Assembly (NCBI GenBank): GCA_031430595.1
Contig: JANPBU010000048.1
Span: 1 to 39,112 of the forward strand
DNA length: 39,112 bases
Direction: 5' to 3'
DNA from: JANNBN01 sp031430595
GTDB taxonomy: Bacteria; Actinomycetota; Acidimicrobiia; Acidimicrobiales; JANYDT01
Position numbers and translations under genes: made by a program
The notes under the pieces: model-generated
The model's input: the letters and a program-made list of their open reading frames with translations, nothing else
Told to the model about the DNA's origin: nothing
The model's database searches: none
Part shown: positions 15,160 through 23,894 of the stretch, one piece after another
Numbering within the stretch: position 1 is the stretch's first letter
Layout of the letters: each line of letters opens with the position of its first letter

Positions 15160-17193
15160 CTAGTGCAATACGACCCGAGCCGGGCGGTCGATTCCCGCAA
15201 CGGCATAGGCGTCGAGTTCATCGAGCGTTTCTCGTTCAAGTAGCGCATTGGTGAGCGCATTGAGTTGCTCACGATGCTCACGAAGCTTGAGTTTGGCCTT
15301 CTCGTAACACTCTTCGACAATTCGGCGAACTTCACGGTCAACAAGCGCTCTTGTTTCAGCTGACGCACTGGTACCCGAGTCACCAAAGATTCCAACCTGG
15401 TCGTTTGGCCCAGGCAACACCGTAAGCGGGCCAATTGCCTGCGACATACCCCATCGCCCAACCATTGACTTCGCAATCTTCGTGACCATATCGAGGTCAC
15501 TTTCGGCGCCGGTGGTGACGTTTCCGTACACAACTTCTTCAGCGGCACGCCCACCGAGGGCACCCGTGATTCGGCCGAGAAGGTATTGCTCGTCGTAGGA
15601 ATAACGATCGTTATCTGGGGCTTGGAACGTAACGCCCAATGCCCCACCACGGGGCACAATCGAGATTTTGCGAATCGGGTCGGCGCCCTCTTGCAACATT
15701 CCCAGAAGAGCATGGCCACTCTCGTGGTAAGCCGTTCGTTCACGTTCTTCTTTACTGATCACGATGCGACGCTCGGTACCAAGAACGATTTTTTCCATTG
15801 CGTTTGTGAAGTCAGAATTCTCGACCCTGTCGTGACCCCGTTTGGCGGCCAACAGCGCTGCCTCGTTAACGAGGTTCTTGAGGTCTGCGCCGACCATTCC
15901 TGGCGTTGTTGAAGCCATAGCACCAAGGTCAACATTCGGATCGAGCGGAACCGATTTGGTATGCACACGAAGAATCTCTTGACGGCCGGCCTGGTCAGGA
16001 GGGCTTACGACCACACGTCGATCGAAGCGGCCAGGACGCAAAAGCGCCGCGTCAAGCACCTCCGGGCGGTTGGTAGACGCCAACACAATGACACCCTCTG
16101 AACCGGTGAACCCGTCCATTTCAGTAAGGATCTGGTTGAGGGTTTGTTCGCGTTCGTCATTGCCGCCAAGACCACCAGCAGAGGATCGCGACCGACCAAT
16201 TGCGTCGATCTCGTCGATGAAGATAATGGCAGGAGCAACCGCTTTTGCCTGCTCGAACAGGTCGCGGACTCGTGATGCACCGACACCGACAATCATTTCG
16301 ACAAACTCTGACGCACTCATCGAGAAAAACGGAACGTTTGCTTCGCCCGCGACAGCCCGAGCCAACAGGGTTTTGCCGGTTCCTGGAGGGCCAGAAAGCA
16401 ACACACCCTTCGGAATGATGGCCCCAAGACGACGGTACTTGCCAGGATTTTTGAGGAAGTCGACGATTTCAACGAGTTCCTCCTCGGCCTCGTCGATCCC
16501 CGCGACATCTTGAAACGTGACCCGAATTTGATTAGCGGCGTCGTATCGCTTTGCCTTAGATCGACCAATTCCGGCCAAGCCGCCAGCGCCCATACCCGAA
16601 GCCATACGTCGGGTCATAAAAATCAACAAACCAACAATTAACAGCGTTGGACCAAACCCGAGCAACAGCGAATTCACTAACGAAGGCTGCGCAAACGGGT
16701 TACGAGCATTCTGAATAACGCCAGCTTCCTGCAGACGATCTTCGAGTCGAGATCCATCGACGTAGCTCGGAATCTCCATTCGGAAGGTTTTGCCCGAACG
16801 ACTTCCGGTTTCACCCTTAGCTGGGTATGTGAATTCGGTTTTCAGTTCACCCAACACCGCAGCGCCCTTTGACGACACCTCTTTTACGTTGCCGGCAGCA
16901 AGTTGCTCTTGAAACGTTGGGAAGTACGGAAGGTCGAGTTCCGGGCCAGGGTTCGCCAAGCGGCTCACAATGGCCAGGTTCATGGCCACAAGCACCGCAA
17001 TGAACGCACCGAAACGCCACCAGTTGCCAAACGGTACCCGCTTGCCAGGAGGCTTAGTAGACCCAGGCGAACCGGGTGTTCCCGGAGGTGCACCTTCTAC
17101 CCGCCACGGAGGGGGAGGCGGAACTTCTCCTGGACCCAATCGCCCTGTGCCGCGATTTGGCGGCTGACCCTGGGAGTTCTTTGCTTCGGACAT
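15160..17193 (-). CDS. ftsH: ATP-dependent zinc metalloprotease FtsH
   Basis: 677 residues from ATG 17193. FtsH is a membrane-anchored hexameric AAA+ protease that unfolds and degrades membrane and regulatory proteins. In order: a Gly/Pro-rich cytoplasmic N-terminus (1-55), TM1 (about 58-78), a periplasmic-side region, TM2 (about 172-193), the AAA domain with Walker A GPPGTGKT (268-275), Walker B IIFIDEID, the second region of homology TNRPEVLDAALLRPGRFDRR, and the protease motif HESGH (490-494) with the distal Asp in ESDLDMVTKIA. The Pro/Gly N-terminal tail is an actinobacterial trait. A TACGCT box 6 nt upstream suggests a leaderless mRNA; longer in-frame starts upstream are unlikely. Confidence 0.97.
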   Translation of the reverse strand: MSEAKNSQGQPPNRGTGRLGPGEVPPPPPWRVEGAPPGTPGSPGSTKPPGKRVPFGNWWRFGAFIAVLVAMNLAIVSRLANPGPELDLPYFPTFQEQLAAGNVKEVSSKGAAVLGELKTEFTYPAKGETGSRSGKTFRMEIPSYVDGSRLEDRLQEAGVIQNARNPFAQPSLVNSLLLGFGPTLLIVGLLIFMTRRMASGMGAGGLAGIGRSKAKRYDAANQIRVTFQDVAGIDEAEEELVEIVDFLKNPGKYRRLGAIIPKGVLLSGPPGTGKTLLARAVAGEANVPFFSMSASEFVEMIVGVGASRVRDLFEQAKAVAPAIIFIDEIDAIGRSRSSAGGLGGNDEREQTLNQILTEMDGFTGSEGVIVLASTNRPEVLDAALLRPGRFDRRVVVSPPDQAGRQEILRVHTKSVPLDPNVDLGAMASTTPGMVGADLKNLVNEAALLAAKRGHDRVENSDFTNAMEKIVLGTERRIVISKEERERTAYHESGHALLGMLQEGADPIRKISIVPRGGALGVTFQAPDNDRYSYDEQYLLGRITGALGGRAAEEVVYGNVTTGAESDLDMVTKIAKSMVGRWGMSQAIGPLTVLPGPNDQVGIFGDSGTSASAETRALVDREVRRIVEECYEKAKLKLREHREQLNALTNALLERETLDELDAYAVAGIDRPARVVLH

Positions 17194-17199
17194 ACACGT

Positions 17200-17205
17200 A
17201 GCGTA
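17200..17205 (-). promoter_or_regulatory. -10 element (TACGCT) for leaderless ftsH
   Basis: On the minus strand TACGCT ends exactly 6 nt before the ATG at 17193. No Shine-Dalgarno sequence is present in those 6 nt. Confidence 0.4.
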
Positions 17206-17373
17206 CTGAACGCACACGACAACTCGGGCCTTGTTCAGCCAAAAGTCACAGGTCAACAGACAGGCTTCGCATGAGGGCAGGTTTGACGGATACGGTAAGA
17301 CACCCAAGTGTGAGTACTGTCACATGAGTAATTGAATTCCCCCCTTTTCGTTCGACATACACGGAGCAATGAC

Positions 17374-19674
17374 ATGGCTACTGCAGGATCAATCCTTGGA
17401 AACAGTGTTCTTCGCCGCGAAGACCCGACCCTGCTGGAGGGCGCTGGCGATTACCTCGACGACGTTAAAGTCACAGGTACCCTCGCTATTCACTTCGTTC
17501 GGTCAAACGTTGCACACGGCACCCTGAATTCTGTCGACATTTCCGAGGCGGTCACGATGCCTGGCGTAGTGGCGATTTACACGGCCGATAACCTCACGCT
17601 TCCCGACTTTCAGGCGTTTCCGCTGTTGCCAGAGGCCGTCAATCGACCGATGCTCGCCAAGGGAAAGGTTCGTTTCGTAGGCGACATTGTGGCAGCCATC
17701 GTGGCTGAATCACGTTCGCAAGCTGCCGATGCTGCTGAAATGATCGTCGTCGACATCGATATCCTTCCGGCGGTCACCGACCCAGAGGCTGCACTTCTCG
17801 ATGGCGCACCCGTACTGTTCGAAGGCCACGGCTCGAACCTGGCCTTCATGACCGCGATTGGCGACGAAGATCCGCTGGCCGGATCAGATGTTGTCGTTTC
17901 CGGCCGAGTAGTGAGCCAACGCCTAGCCGGTGTCCCGATGGAAACCAACGGAATACTCGTGGTTCCCGAAAACGGAAAACTCACGGCCTGGACCTCTACC
18001 CAAGCACCACACGCGGTAAAAGCCGTCGTTGGTGGCCTCATGGGTTTGGGCGAGCATGAATTGCGAGTGGTGTGCCCCCAGGTTGGGGGCGGCTTCGGGC
18101 CGAAAGCTGCTGTGTACGTGGAATTCGTTATCACGGCAACCGCCGCAAAAGCATTGAACCGCCCAGTTCGATGGGCCGAAACCCGATCCGAAAATATGTT
18201 GTCGCTGGTACACGGCCGCGGCATGGTGCTCAATTGTTCCATCGGGTTTACTCATGCCGGAAAGATCGTTGGCATCAAAGCCGACGTTGTGGCAGACGGC
18301 GGCGCCTACCCGGGAATAGGTGCTTTTCTTATTATCGGCACGCAGACGATGGCCCACGGTACATATCGTGTGCCGAAGCTTCACTACCAGGCTCGTGCCG
18401 CCATGACCAACACAACAACTACAGGTGCATATCGTGGTGCCGGTCGCCCCGAGGCCACCCAAATGCTTGAGCGAGTCATGGACATGGCCGCCGACCAATT
18501 GAACATCGACCCAGCCGAGCTTCGTCGCCGTAATCTGTTGCAACCGGCCGACTTCCCGTTGGTCACCTCTACCGGCGCAGCATACGATTCGGGCGACTAC
18601 GAAAAGGCCCTCGACATGGCCCTCGAAAAGTCTGGGTACCAAGGTCTGTTGACCGAACAAGCCCGACGACGCGCCGCCAGCGATCCGAAACTTCTCGGTA
18701 TTGGTCTGTCTACATACGTTGAAATCACGGCCCCGTTCGGCTTGCATGTTGAATACGGTGCCGTCGAGGTTCTACCCGACGGAACCGTGGTTGCGAAGGC
18801 CGGAACCAGCGGTCATGGCCAGGGTCACGAAACCATGTTCTCGATGCTTGTTTCTGAGCAAATGGGTGTTCCTATGGACGCAGTCAAATTCGTTCAGTCA
18901 GACACCGACCTTGTGCCACGAGGTGCTGGAACCATGGGTTCACGCTCACTTCAAACGGCCGGCTCTGCAGTGTTTACCGCGGCAGGGGTGGTCTTTGACA
19001 AGGCTCGTTTGCTTGCAGCGCATCTACTTGAAGCTTCAGCCGACGACATTGTGAAGGGTGACGGCGTATTGCATGTTGCTGGCGTTCCGTCACGCGCACT
19101 CACCTGGGCCGAGTTGGCGACCGCCGCAAACGATCCGGCCCAACTTCCTGAAGGTATGGATCCAGGACTATCGCATGAACTCGATTTTGATGGCCAAAAT
19201 TCAACCTTCCCTTTCGGAGCGCATGTTGCAGTGGTCGAAGTCGATCGCGAAACCGGCAAAGTTGAACTGATGCGCCATATTGCCGTTGACGATTGCGGCA
19301 AGATTTTGAATCCGATGTTGGTTCGGGGCCAACAGCACGGTGGCATTGCTCAGGGTGCAGCCCAAGCTCTGTATGAATGGGTTCGCTATGACGAAGACGG
19401 CAACCCGGTCACCGCTACCCTCGTCGACTATTCGATTCCTTCTGCGGCTGAACTTCCAAGTTTCGAGACGTACAACACCGAAACCCCGTCACCTCGTAAT
19501 CCGTTGGGGGCCAAGGGCATTGGTGAGTCAGGCACAATCGGTTCGACACCTGCAATTCAAAACGCCGTGGTTGATGCCGTGTCACATCTTGGGGTTCGCC
19601 ATATTGATATGCCAACCACCCCAGAGCGAGTGTGGAGCGCCATCGCCGAGGCACAGGCAATAGCTAACAACTAG
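17374..19674 (+). CDS. Molybdenum hydroxylase large subunit (xanthine/aldehyde/form-II CoxL-like)
   Basis: 766 residues from ATG 17374 with GGAG at 17363-17366. Xanthine oxidase family large (molybdenum-cofactor) subunit. Both aldehyde-oxidase domains are present (N-terminal GNSVLRREDPTLLEGAGDYLDD; Moco-binding QVGGGFGPKAAVYVEF). The active-site loop is AYRGAGRPEA from residue 352, the form-II type and not the AYxCSFR of true CO dehydrogenase. The catalytic base Glu718 lies in GAKGIGESGTIG. Such enzymes normally work with FAD (M) and 2Fe-2S (S) subunits, but neither gene is adjacent here. The substrate is unknown; probably an aldehyde or N-heterocycle. Confidence 0.93.
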   Translation: MATAGSILGNSVLRREDPTLLEGAGDYLDDVKVTGTLAIHFVRSNVAHGTLNSVDISEAVTMPGVVAIYTADNLTLPDFQAFPLLPEAVNRPMLAKGKVRFVGDIVAAIVAESRSQAADAAEMIVVDIDILPAVTDPEAALLDGAPVLFEGHGSNLAFMTAIGDEDPLAGSDVVVSGRVVSQRLAGVPMETNGILVVPENGKLTAWTSTQAPHAVKAVVGGLMGLGEHELRVVCPQVGGGFGPKAAVYVEFVITATAAKALNRPVRWAETRSENMLSLVHGRGMVLNCSIGFTHAGKIVGIKADVVADGGAYPGIGAFLIIGTQTMAHGTYRVPKLHYQARAAMTNTTTTGAYRGAGRPEATQMLERVMDMAADQLNIDPAELRRRNLLQPADFPLVTSTGAAYDSGDYEKALDMALEKSGYQGLLTEQARRRAASDPKLLGIGLSTYVEITAPFGLHVEYGAVEVLPDGTVVAKAGTSGHGQGHETMFSMLVSEQMGVPMDAVKFVQSDTDLVPRGAGTMGSRSLQTAGSAVFTAAGVVFDKARLLAAHLLEASADDIVKGDGVLHVAGVPSRALTWAELATAANDPAQLPEGMDPGLSHELDFDGQNSTFPFGAHVAVVEVDRETGKVELMRHIAVDDCGKILNPMLVRGQQHGGIAQGAAQALYEWVRYDEDGNPVTATLVDYSIPSAAELPSFETYNTETPSPRNPLGAKGIGESGTIGSTPAIQNAVVDAVSHLGVRHIDMPTTPERVWSAIAEAQAIANN

Positions 19675-19713
19675 GGGCCCGCTAGCCGCCGTCGGACCTC
19701 GATGAATACGGAC

Positions 19714-20571
19714 CTACAGGTTGCTCGCAATGATTCGGGCAACCTGGCTAGGCGCCTGCATTTCGACAAGGTGGGCGCACCTGTCAATATTGAAATACTC
19801 GCTTGGTGCCATCATTTTGTGCAGCAGTTCTGCGCGATTCGACACGTGAGGAAGATCCAAGTCCCCGCTCACGATCTTCGTACTGATTCGATGGCTCGGA
19901 ACTTTGACTGGCGGTAACGCGTTCGCTCGTGCTTCCAACTTCCTCAGCCGCTTCCAGGCATTGAGCGTGTCATCTACACACTCACCAACATCGTCAGCAC
20001 GCAGAGCAATTCCGTTCATATCGAGGAAGAGGTCGCGCGGCGTACCTTGGACTCGATTGTCCCACCCCACAGACCCGTCTAGCCACAATCTTGCCTCAAG
20101 CTCGTTGACAGAATCGAGGTCGTCCGACATTTCTGCCATCTCGATTTCGTCCATCAATAGTCGAGACCAGGTCGCAAACATCGAGTCTGGTGGTTTCGGC
20201 GCACCACTCACCGCAGGCGAAATCAGTACGAGTCCGCTGATTCGCTCGGGGTAGGCAAGCGATGCATCCAGAGCGACCTTGGCACCTTGCGAACATCCAA
20301 CGAGCATCGCCGACTCAATCGAGCACGCGTCCAGAACGGCAATCAGATCACCCACATGTGAGTGCGGCTCGGGTAGCCACGTCGACGCACCAAAGCCCCG
20401 TCGATCGTAAGCAACCGACCGTATCGGCTTGAGTACCGCCAAGGCTTCAATAACTTCGCCCCACGAGCGTTTATCGGCAACGCCCGCATGTAGGAAAACT
20501 AGCGCTGCCCCCGAACCTCGGTCAGTAACGGCAAGGGTCGCCAACCCGGACTGAACGCTAGTTACGGCCAC
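19714..20571 (-). CDS. Alpha/beta hydrolase
   Basis: 285 residues from GTG 20571. Canonical alpha/beta-hydrolase fold: oxyanion strand VFLHAGVADKRSW (HA replaces the usual HG), SVAYDRRGFGAS, the nucleophile elbow LVGCSQGAKVAL (Ser) and a C-terminal His in RCAHLVEMQAP. The acid is probably the Asp in the VSGDLDLPH strand. It begins 6 nt after the phasin-like gene in the same direction, so it is likely co-transcribed with it. Substrate unknown. Convergent with the molybdenum hydroxylase gene across a 39-nt gap. Confidence 0.9.
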   Translation of the reverse strand: MAVTSVQSGLATLAVTDRGSGAALVFLHAGVADKRSWGEVIEALAVLKPIRSVAYDRRGFGASTWLPEPHSHVGDLIAVLDACSIESAMLVGCSQGAKVALDASLAYPERISGLVLISPAVSGAPKPPDSMFATWSRLLMDEIEMAEMSDDLDSVNELEARLWLDGSVGWDNRVQGTPRDLFLDMNGIALRADDVGECVDDTLNAWKRLRKLEARANALPPVKVPSHRISTKIVSGDLDLPHVSNRAELLHKMMAPSEYFNIDRCAHLVEMQAPSQVARIIASNL

Positions 20572-20577
20572 GTATGT

Positions 20578-21144
20578 TCACCTACGACTTGCCGACTTCT
20601 TGACAACCGGCTTCTTGGCGACCGGTTTCTTAGCAGCCGGCTGGCGCGTCACCGGACGAGGTGGTGGCGGTGGCGGGAGTACTTCGGCGCGTGGCGTGGT
20701 CCGGGCAGATGGTTTACCCAACCCCATGAGTGCCGAAGCGCCACCGAGTAAGTCACCGAATGGGCCGAGCTTTTTGGGCAGTTCGGCGAGGCCAGACATC
20801 ACGCTGGTCAGTTGACCAACGAGCATCTCAACGGTGTCAGGAAGTTGATCGATGGGAAGACGCTCGAACATGTCGCCAAGAATGCTCATTCGACTGGCCA
20901 AACGTTGCATCTCTGGGCCGAGAACCTTCGCCGGTGCCTCGATTTGGGCGACCACGGTATCTACCCGTTCAAGAATCGATTCGAACGCTGCCGCCGAACG
21001 TTGTAGCGAGTTGACCGCCTCGATCAACCCGCTGAACGTTTTCTTGGCCGTATCGGCCGCCCCCATGGCCGACATAATCATCGCCATCGGGCTTTGAATG
21101 AACGAAGCAAAATCAAATTCCTGATCATCATCGGTGGAAGCCAT
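20578..21144 (-). CDS. Phasin-like / hypothetical protein with Lys-Ala-Pro rich tail
   Basis: 188 residues, not assigned to a named family. The N-terminal two thirds are helical and amphipathic (FASFIQSPMAMIMSAMGAADTAKKTFSGL, then SLQRSAAAFESILERVDTVVAQIEAPAKVLG), resembling granule-associated phasins and other apolipoprotein-like proteins. Residues from about 150 form a low-complexity basic tail (poly-Pro, then PAAKKPVAKKPVVKK). Such tails bind DNA or acidic surfaces, as in PhaF-type phasins. No PHA synthase gene is in the window. A TATGGT box 6 nt upstream suggests a leaderless start. It lies just upstream of an alpha/beta hydrolase gene. The functional idea is an inference. Confidence 0.75.
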   Translation of the reverse strand: MASTDDDQEFDFASFIQSPMAMIMSAMGAADTAKKTFSGLIEAVNSLQRSAAAFESILERVDTVVAQIEAPAKVLGPEMQRLASRMSILGDMFERLPIDQLPDTVEMLVGQLTSVMSGLAELPKKLGPFGDLLGGASALMGLGKPSARTTPRAEVLPPPPPPRPVTRQPAAKKPVAKKPVVKKSASRR

Positions 21145-21150
21145 ATGCGA

Positions 21151-21156
21151 ACCATA
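21151..21156 (-). promoter_or_regulatory. -10 element (TATGGT) for the phasin-like gene
   Basis: On the minus strand TATGGT ends exactly 6 nt before the ATG at 21144, as expected for a leaderless transcript. Confidence 0.4.
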
Positions 21157-21215
21157 CGCGCCCGTTGTACCCAGATGTCACTGTTTTCACGACAAGTTCC
21201 CTAGCATCAGACGTG

Positions 21216-22205
21216 ATGACACTTTTTAGGTACGAACATGTCAGGGCACTACACACAGCCGTCGAAGTGCCAGGCGAACCCCCTTTCGACCGTGCCCACC
21301 TAAAAGTGTTCTACCCGTCTGGTATTCCAGGGAGTACGAAGGCCGAGCGAAGTTCGGGGATGGTTGCAGCCGCCGAGTCAGATCGCCCGTTTCCAATTGC
21401 CGTGTTTTGCAACCCGGTCAATATCGGACCTGAGTTCGCCAGGTGGATAGCCACAGCCCTAGCCAGACACGGAATCGTGACGGCCACATTTTCGTGGATG
21501 TCGAGCGTGCAGGGGTTTGACGTAATGGTCCCGGGCGTTCAGACCGGTCCAGGAACCGTCGCAGCAATAGTTGCTGGTATCGAGCGCCTCAATGGTCAGG
21601 CTGGCCCCCTAAAAGGCCGTCTCGATACCTCGACTGTTGTCGTCGGCGGACACTCCGCTGGTGGCTCAATCGCCTTGATGGCCGCTGATCTGACTACGCA
21701 CCCGCAGGTTCGAGCTGTTTTTTCGATGGCTGGACACAACGCCCGGCCCCACGGCGACACAGTGAAATTTGAGCCTTTGGGCAACGGTGGAATTCCGGTA
21801 TTCCTCATCGCCGGAACCAATGACGGGGTGATCGACCGATCGCGCTTTAGATACGGCGTTGCGCCGGGCGTCGAGTGGGACCCGATGGGCCGAACATTCA
21901 ACGAGTCACTTACCGACCTACATCGACGCCACGTGTTTGCACGTTTAAGCGGGGCAAACCACTTCAGCTTCGCTGACCCTGACGATGATGCAACCGTGGG
22001 TCGCCCCTTCATGGATTCCCCTTCGTCGACACCCGGACCCGACGTGAGACGTTGGTGCGCCGCAGCCATTGGTGCCTTTTGTGTTTCTGCCATTGCTCCC
22101 GTTTCTTCGATTGGTGCAATCACCCCAGCGACCGTCTGGGGTGCGGCGAAGTCACTTGATCAACTTCTCAGCGACCCACTCGTTTGCGAATCGCGTCACC
22201 GGTGA
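21216..22205 (+). CDS. Alpha/beta hydrolase (dienelactone hydrolase/PAF-acetylhydrolase-like)
   Basis: 329 residues from ATG 21216 (GTG 21213 is possible). The fold is read from the strand PIAVFCNPVNIGPEFARWIA, the segment ARHGIVTATFSW, the nucleophile elbow VVVGGHSAGGSIAL (Ser in GHSAGG), and an IAGTNDGVIDRS strand that supplies the Asp. HF in GANHFSF supplies the His. This arrangement resembles bacterial PAF-acetylhydrolase, cutinase-like and chlorophyllase-like esterases. No signal peptide is evident. A TAGCAT box lies 8 nt upstream of the ATG. The substrate is unknown. Confidence 0.85.
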   Translation: MTLFRYEHVRALHTAVEVPGEPPFDRAHLKVFYPSGIPGSTKAERSSGMVAAAESDRPFPIAVFCNPVNIGPEFARWIATALARHGIVTATFSWMSSVQGFDVMVPGVQTGPGTVAAIVAGIERLNGQAGPLKGRLDTSTVVVGGHSAGGSIALMAADLTTHPQVRAVFSMAGHNARPHGDTVKFEPLGNGGIPVFLIAGTNDGVIDRSRFRYGVAPGVEWDPMGRTFNESLTDLHRRHVFARLSGANHFSFADPDDDATVGRPFMDSPSSTPGPDVRRWCAAAIGAFCVSAIAPVSSIGAITPATVWGAAKSLDQLLSDPLVCESRHR

Positions 22206-22229
22206 CTGGTCCTTCGCAACCTCTGAGGG

Positions 22230-22235
22230 TATGGT
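22230..22235 (+). promoter_or_regulatory. -10 element (TATGGT) for leaderless deoD
   Basis: TATGGT ends exactly 6 nt before the GTG start at 22242; there is no ribosome binding site between them. Confidence 0.42.
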
Positions 22236-22241
22236 TTTCAA

Positions 22242-22961
22242 GTGAACGTTCCTACCCCACATATTGCTGCCGCTGCCGGAGAAATTGCTGACTCTGTTCT
22301 TCTGCCAGGCGACCCCCTACGCGCCCAAATGATTGCCGACACGTTTCTTACCGATGTGGTTTGTTACAGCAAAATTCGGAACATGCTTGGTTTTACCGGC
22401 ACCTATCAGGGTCGACGAATTTCTGTTCAAGGCACCGGTATGGGAATGCCGTCGATGACCATTTACGTAACGGAACTGCTTCGGTTCTACGGGGTGAAAA
22501 CGGCGATTCGTGTTGGGTCAGCCGGGGCGCTACGTGAAGATGTAAAGCTACGCGATGTGGTCATTGCCATGAGTACACATACTAATTCGAATATGACCGG
22601 ACGATACTTTGACGGCCTGCACTTCGCCCCCACCGCCAATTTCGAACTACTTCGGGCTGCCGTCGATCTTGCGGGCAAGCAGGGTATCAACTGGCACGTT
22701 GGCCCAATATTCACCAGCGACTCATTTTATGACGACAATATGGAAACGTTTACAAAACTAGGTGCACATGGCACGTTGGCAGTTGAGATGGAAGGTGCTG
22801 CTTTGTATACGATCGCCGCCCGCGAAGGCGCTAAAGCGTTGTGCATCGCAACGATTTCCGACCATATCCTCACTCACGAAATGGCTACCACCGAGGAACG
22901 CCAAAACGGTTTCATGGCGATGGCCAAGCTTGGCCTCGATACGATCATCGCCGCCGGCTGA
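22242..22961 (+). CDS. deoD: Purine-nucleoside phosphorylase, DeoD type
   Basis: 239 residues, the normal length for the hexameric low-molecular-mass type. DeoD splits purine (deoxy)nucleosides with phosphate to free base and (deoxy)ribose 1-phosphate in the cytoplasm. Family motifs: N-terminal TPHIAAAAGEIADSVLLPGDPLRA (His and Arg at the phosphate site), VQGTGMGMPSMTIYVTELL, RVGSAGAL, VEMEGAALYTIAAREG (ribose-binding Met-Glu) and the catalytic Asp in TISDHI. It is transcribed alone, convergent with the following hydrolase. With the nucleoside hydrolase it forms a salvage capacity. Confidence 0.96.
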   Translation: MNVPTPHIAAAAGEIADSVLLPGDPLRAQMIADTFLTDVVCYSKIRNMLGFTGTYQGRRISVQGTGMGMPSMTIYVTELLRFYGVKTAIRVGSAGALREDVKLRDVVIAMSTHTNSNMTGRYFDGLHFAPTANFELLRAAVDLAGKQGINWHVGPIFTSDSFYDDNMETFTKLGAHGTLAVEMEGAALYTIAAREGAKALCIATISDHILTHEMATTEERQNGFMAMAKLGLDTIIAAG

Positions 22962-22974
22962 AGTTGAAGTTTGG

Positions 22975-23871
22975 CTAACTCGTCGAAGACAAAAACGACA
23001 CGATCAACTCATTCACGATCTCCGGTTGTTCCAACTGAAGGAAGTGCCCAGCACGCTCGACGACCTCGACCCGAGATGACGGATGAGATAGGACGCCTCG
23101 AACCGACGGAACAAATTCCGACCCGATGCAACCGTCGTTCGCCCCATGCAGGTACAACGTGGGCTGCGCGATCGGTTGAGAACCCGCCGTTTGGATGAGG
23201 TCAAGCGCAGGGTCACGTAATCCACTCCCCAACGCGGCTCGGTAGTACCCCAGCGCGGCGCCAAGGTTCGCTGGTTCACGCAGGCAATCCTTCACATGGG
23301 TCACGTCGAACCCAGCGTCGAACCCCGGCGACCAGTCCTGCCAAAGCATGTCGATGAACGCCAAATCGTTCGCCGGAACCATCATGTCTGCGAGTGGATG
23401 CTGAAAGAAAAACATGTACCACGAACGCTTCAGCTGACGGGGGTCGAAAAATGCCGAGGCCATGGCTCCACCGGGAAGCACACTCATTCCAACAACCCGG
23501 CTCCAACGTTCGGGCGCATGTTTTGCCGCACCATATGTGGCCGGCGCCCCCCAATCGTGCCCAATGATCACGGCACGCGAATCTCCTCCCATGGCCTCGT
23601 GCAGGGCGTTCGCGTCTGCAGAAAGTGCCCCGGTTTGGTATCGACCATCAGCGGGAACCTGGGTCGGCGCATAACCACGCATAAACGGTGCCACCGGACG
23701 GTACCCGGCCGCGTCAAGTTCGGGCAACAGATGACGCCAAGTATGGGCCGAGTCAGGAAACCCATGGAGGCAAAGCGCAAGCGGACGAGAGTGGTCAGCG
23801 ACAGACTCGGTATGTAGGTACGTGAAATTAAGCCCGTTTGCGTTAACGGTTGAGGTCTGAAGCATGCACAT
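22975..23871 (-). CDS. Alpha/beta hydrolase (epoxide hydrolase-like)
   Basis: 298 residues from ATG 23871 (ATG 23865 gives 296). Motifs: oxyanion LCLHGFPDSAHTWRHLLPEL, APFMRGYAPTQVP, and the nucleophile elbow VIIGHDWGAPATYG, where the nucleophile is Asp. The HDWG elbow is typical of epoxide hydrolases and haloalkane dehalogenases. LYLHGANDGCIGSEF supplies the acid strand and AGHFLQLEQPE the His. The start lies only 23 nt from the divergent selD start, so the two promoters must overlap. The substrate is unknown. Confidence 0.9.
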   Translation of the reverse strand: MCMLQTSTVNANGLNFTYLHTESVADHSRPLALCLHGFPDSAHTWRHLLPELDAAGYRPVAPFMRGYAPTQVPADGRYQTGALSADANALHEAMGGDSRAVIIGHDWGAPATYGAAKHAPERWSRVVGMSVLPGGAMASAFFDPRQLKRSWYMFFFQHPLADMMVPANDLAFIDMLWQDWSPGFDAGFDVTHVKDCLREPANLGAALGYYRAALGSGLRDPALDLIQTAGSQPIAQPTLYLHGANDGCIGSEFVPSVRGVLSHPSSRVEVVERAGHFLQLEQPEIVNELIVSFLSSTS

Positions 23872-23894
23872 TGGCTACTACTCTCGGTCAGGCT

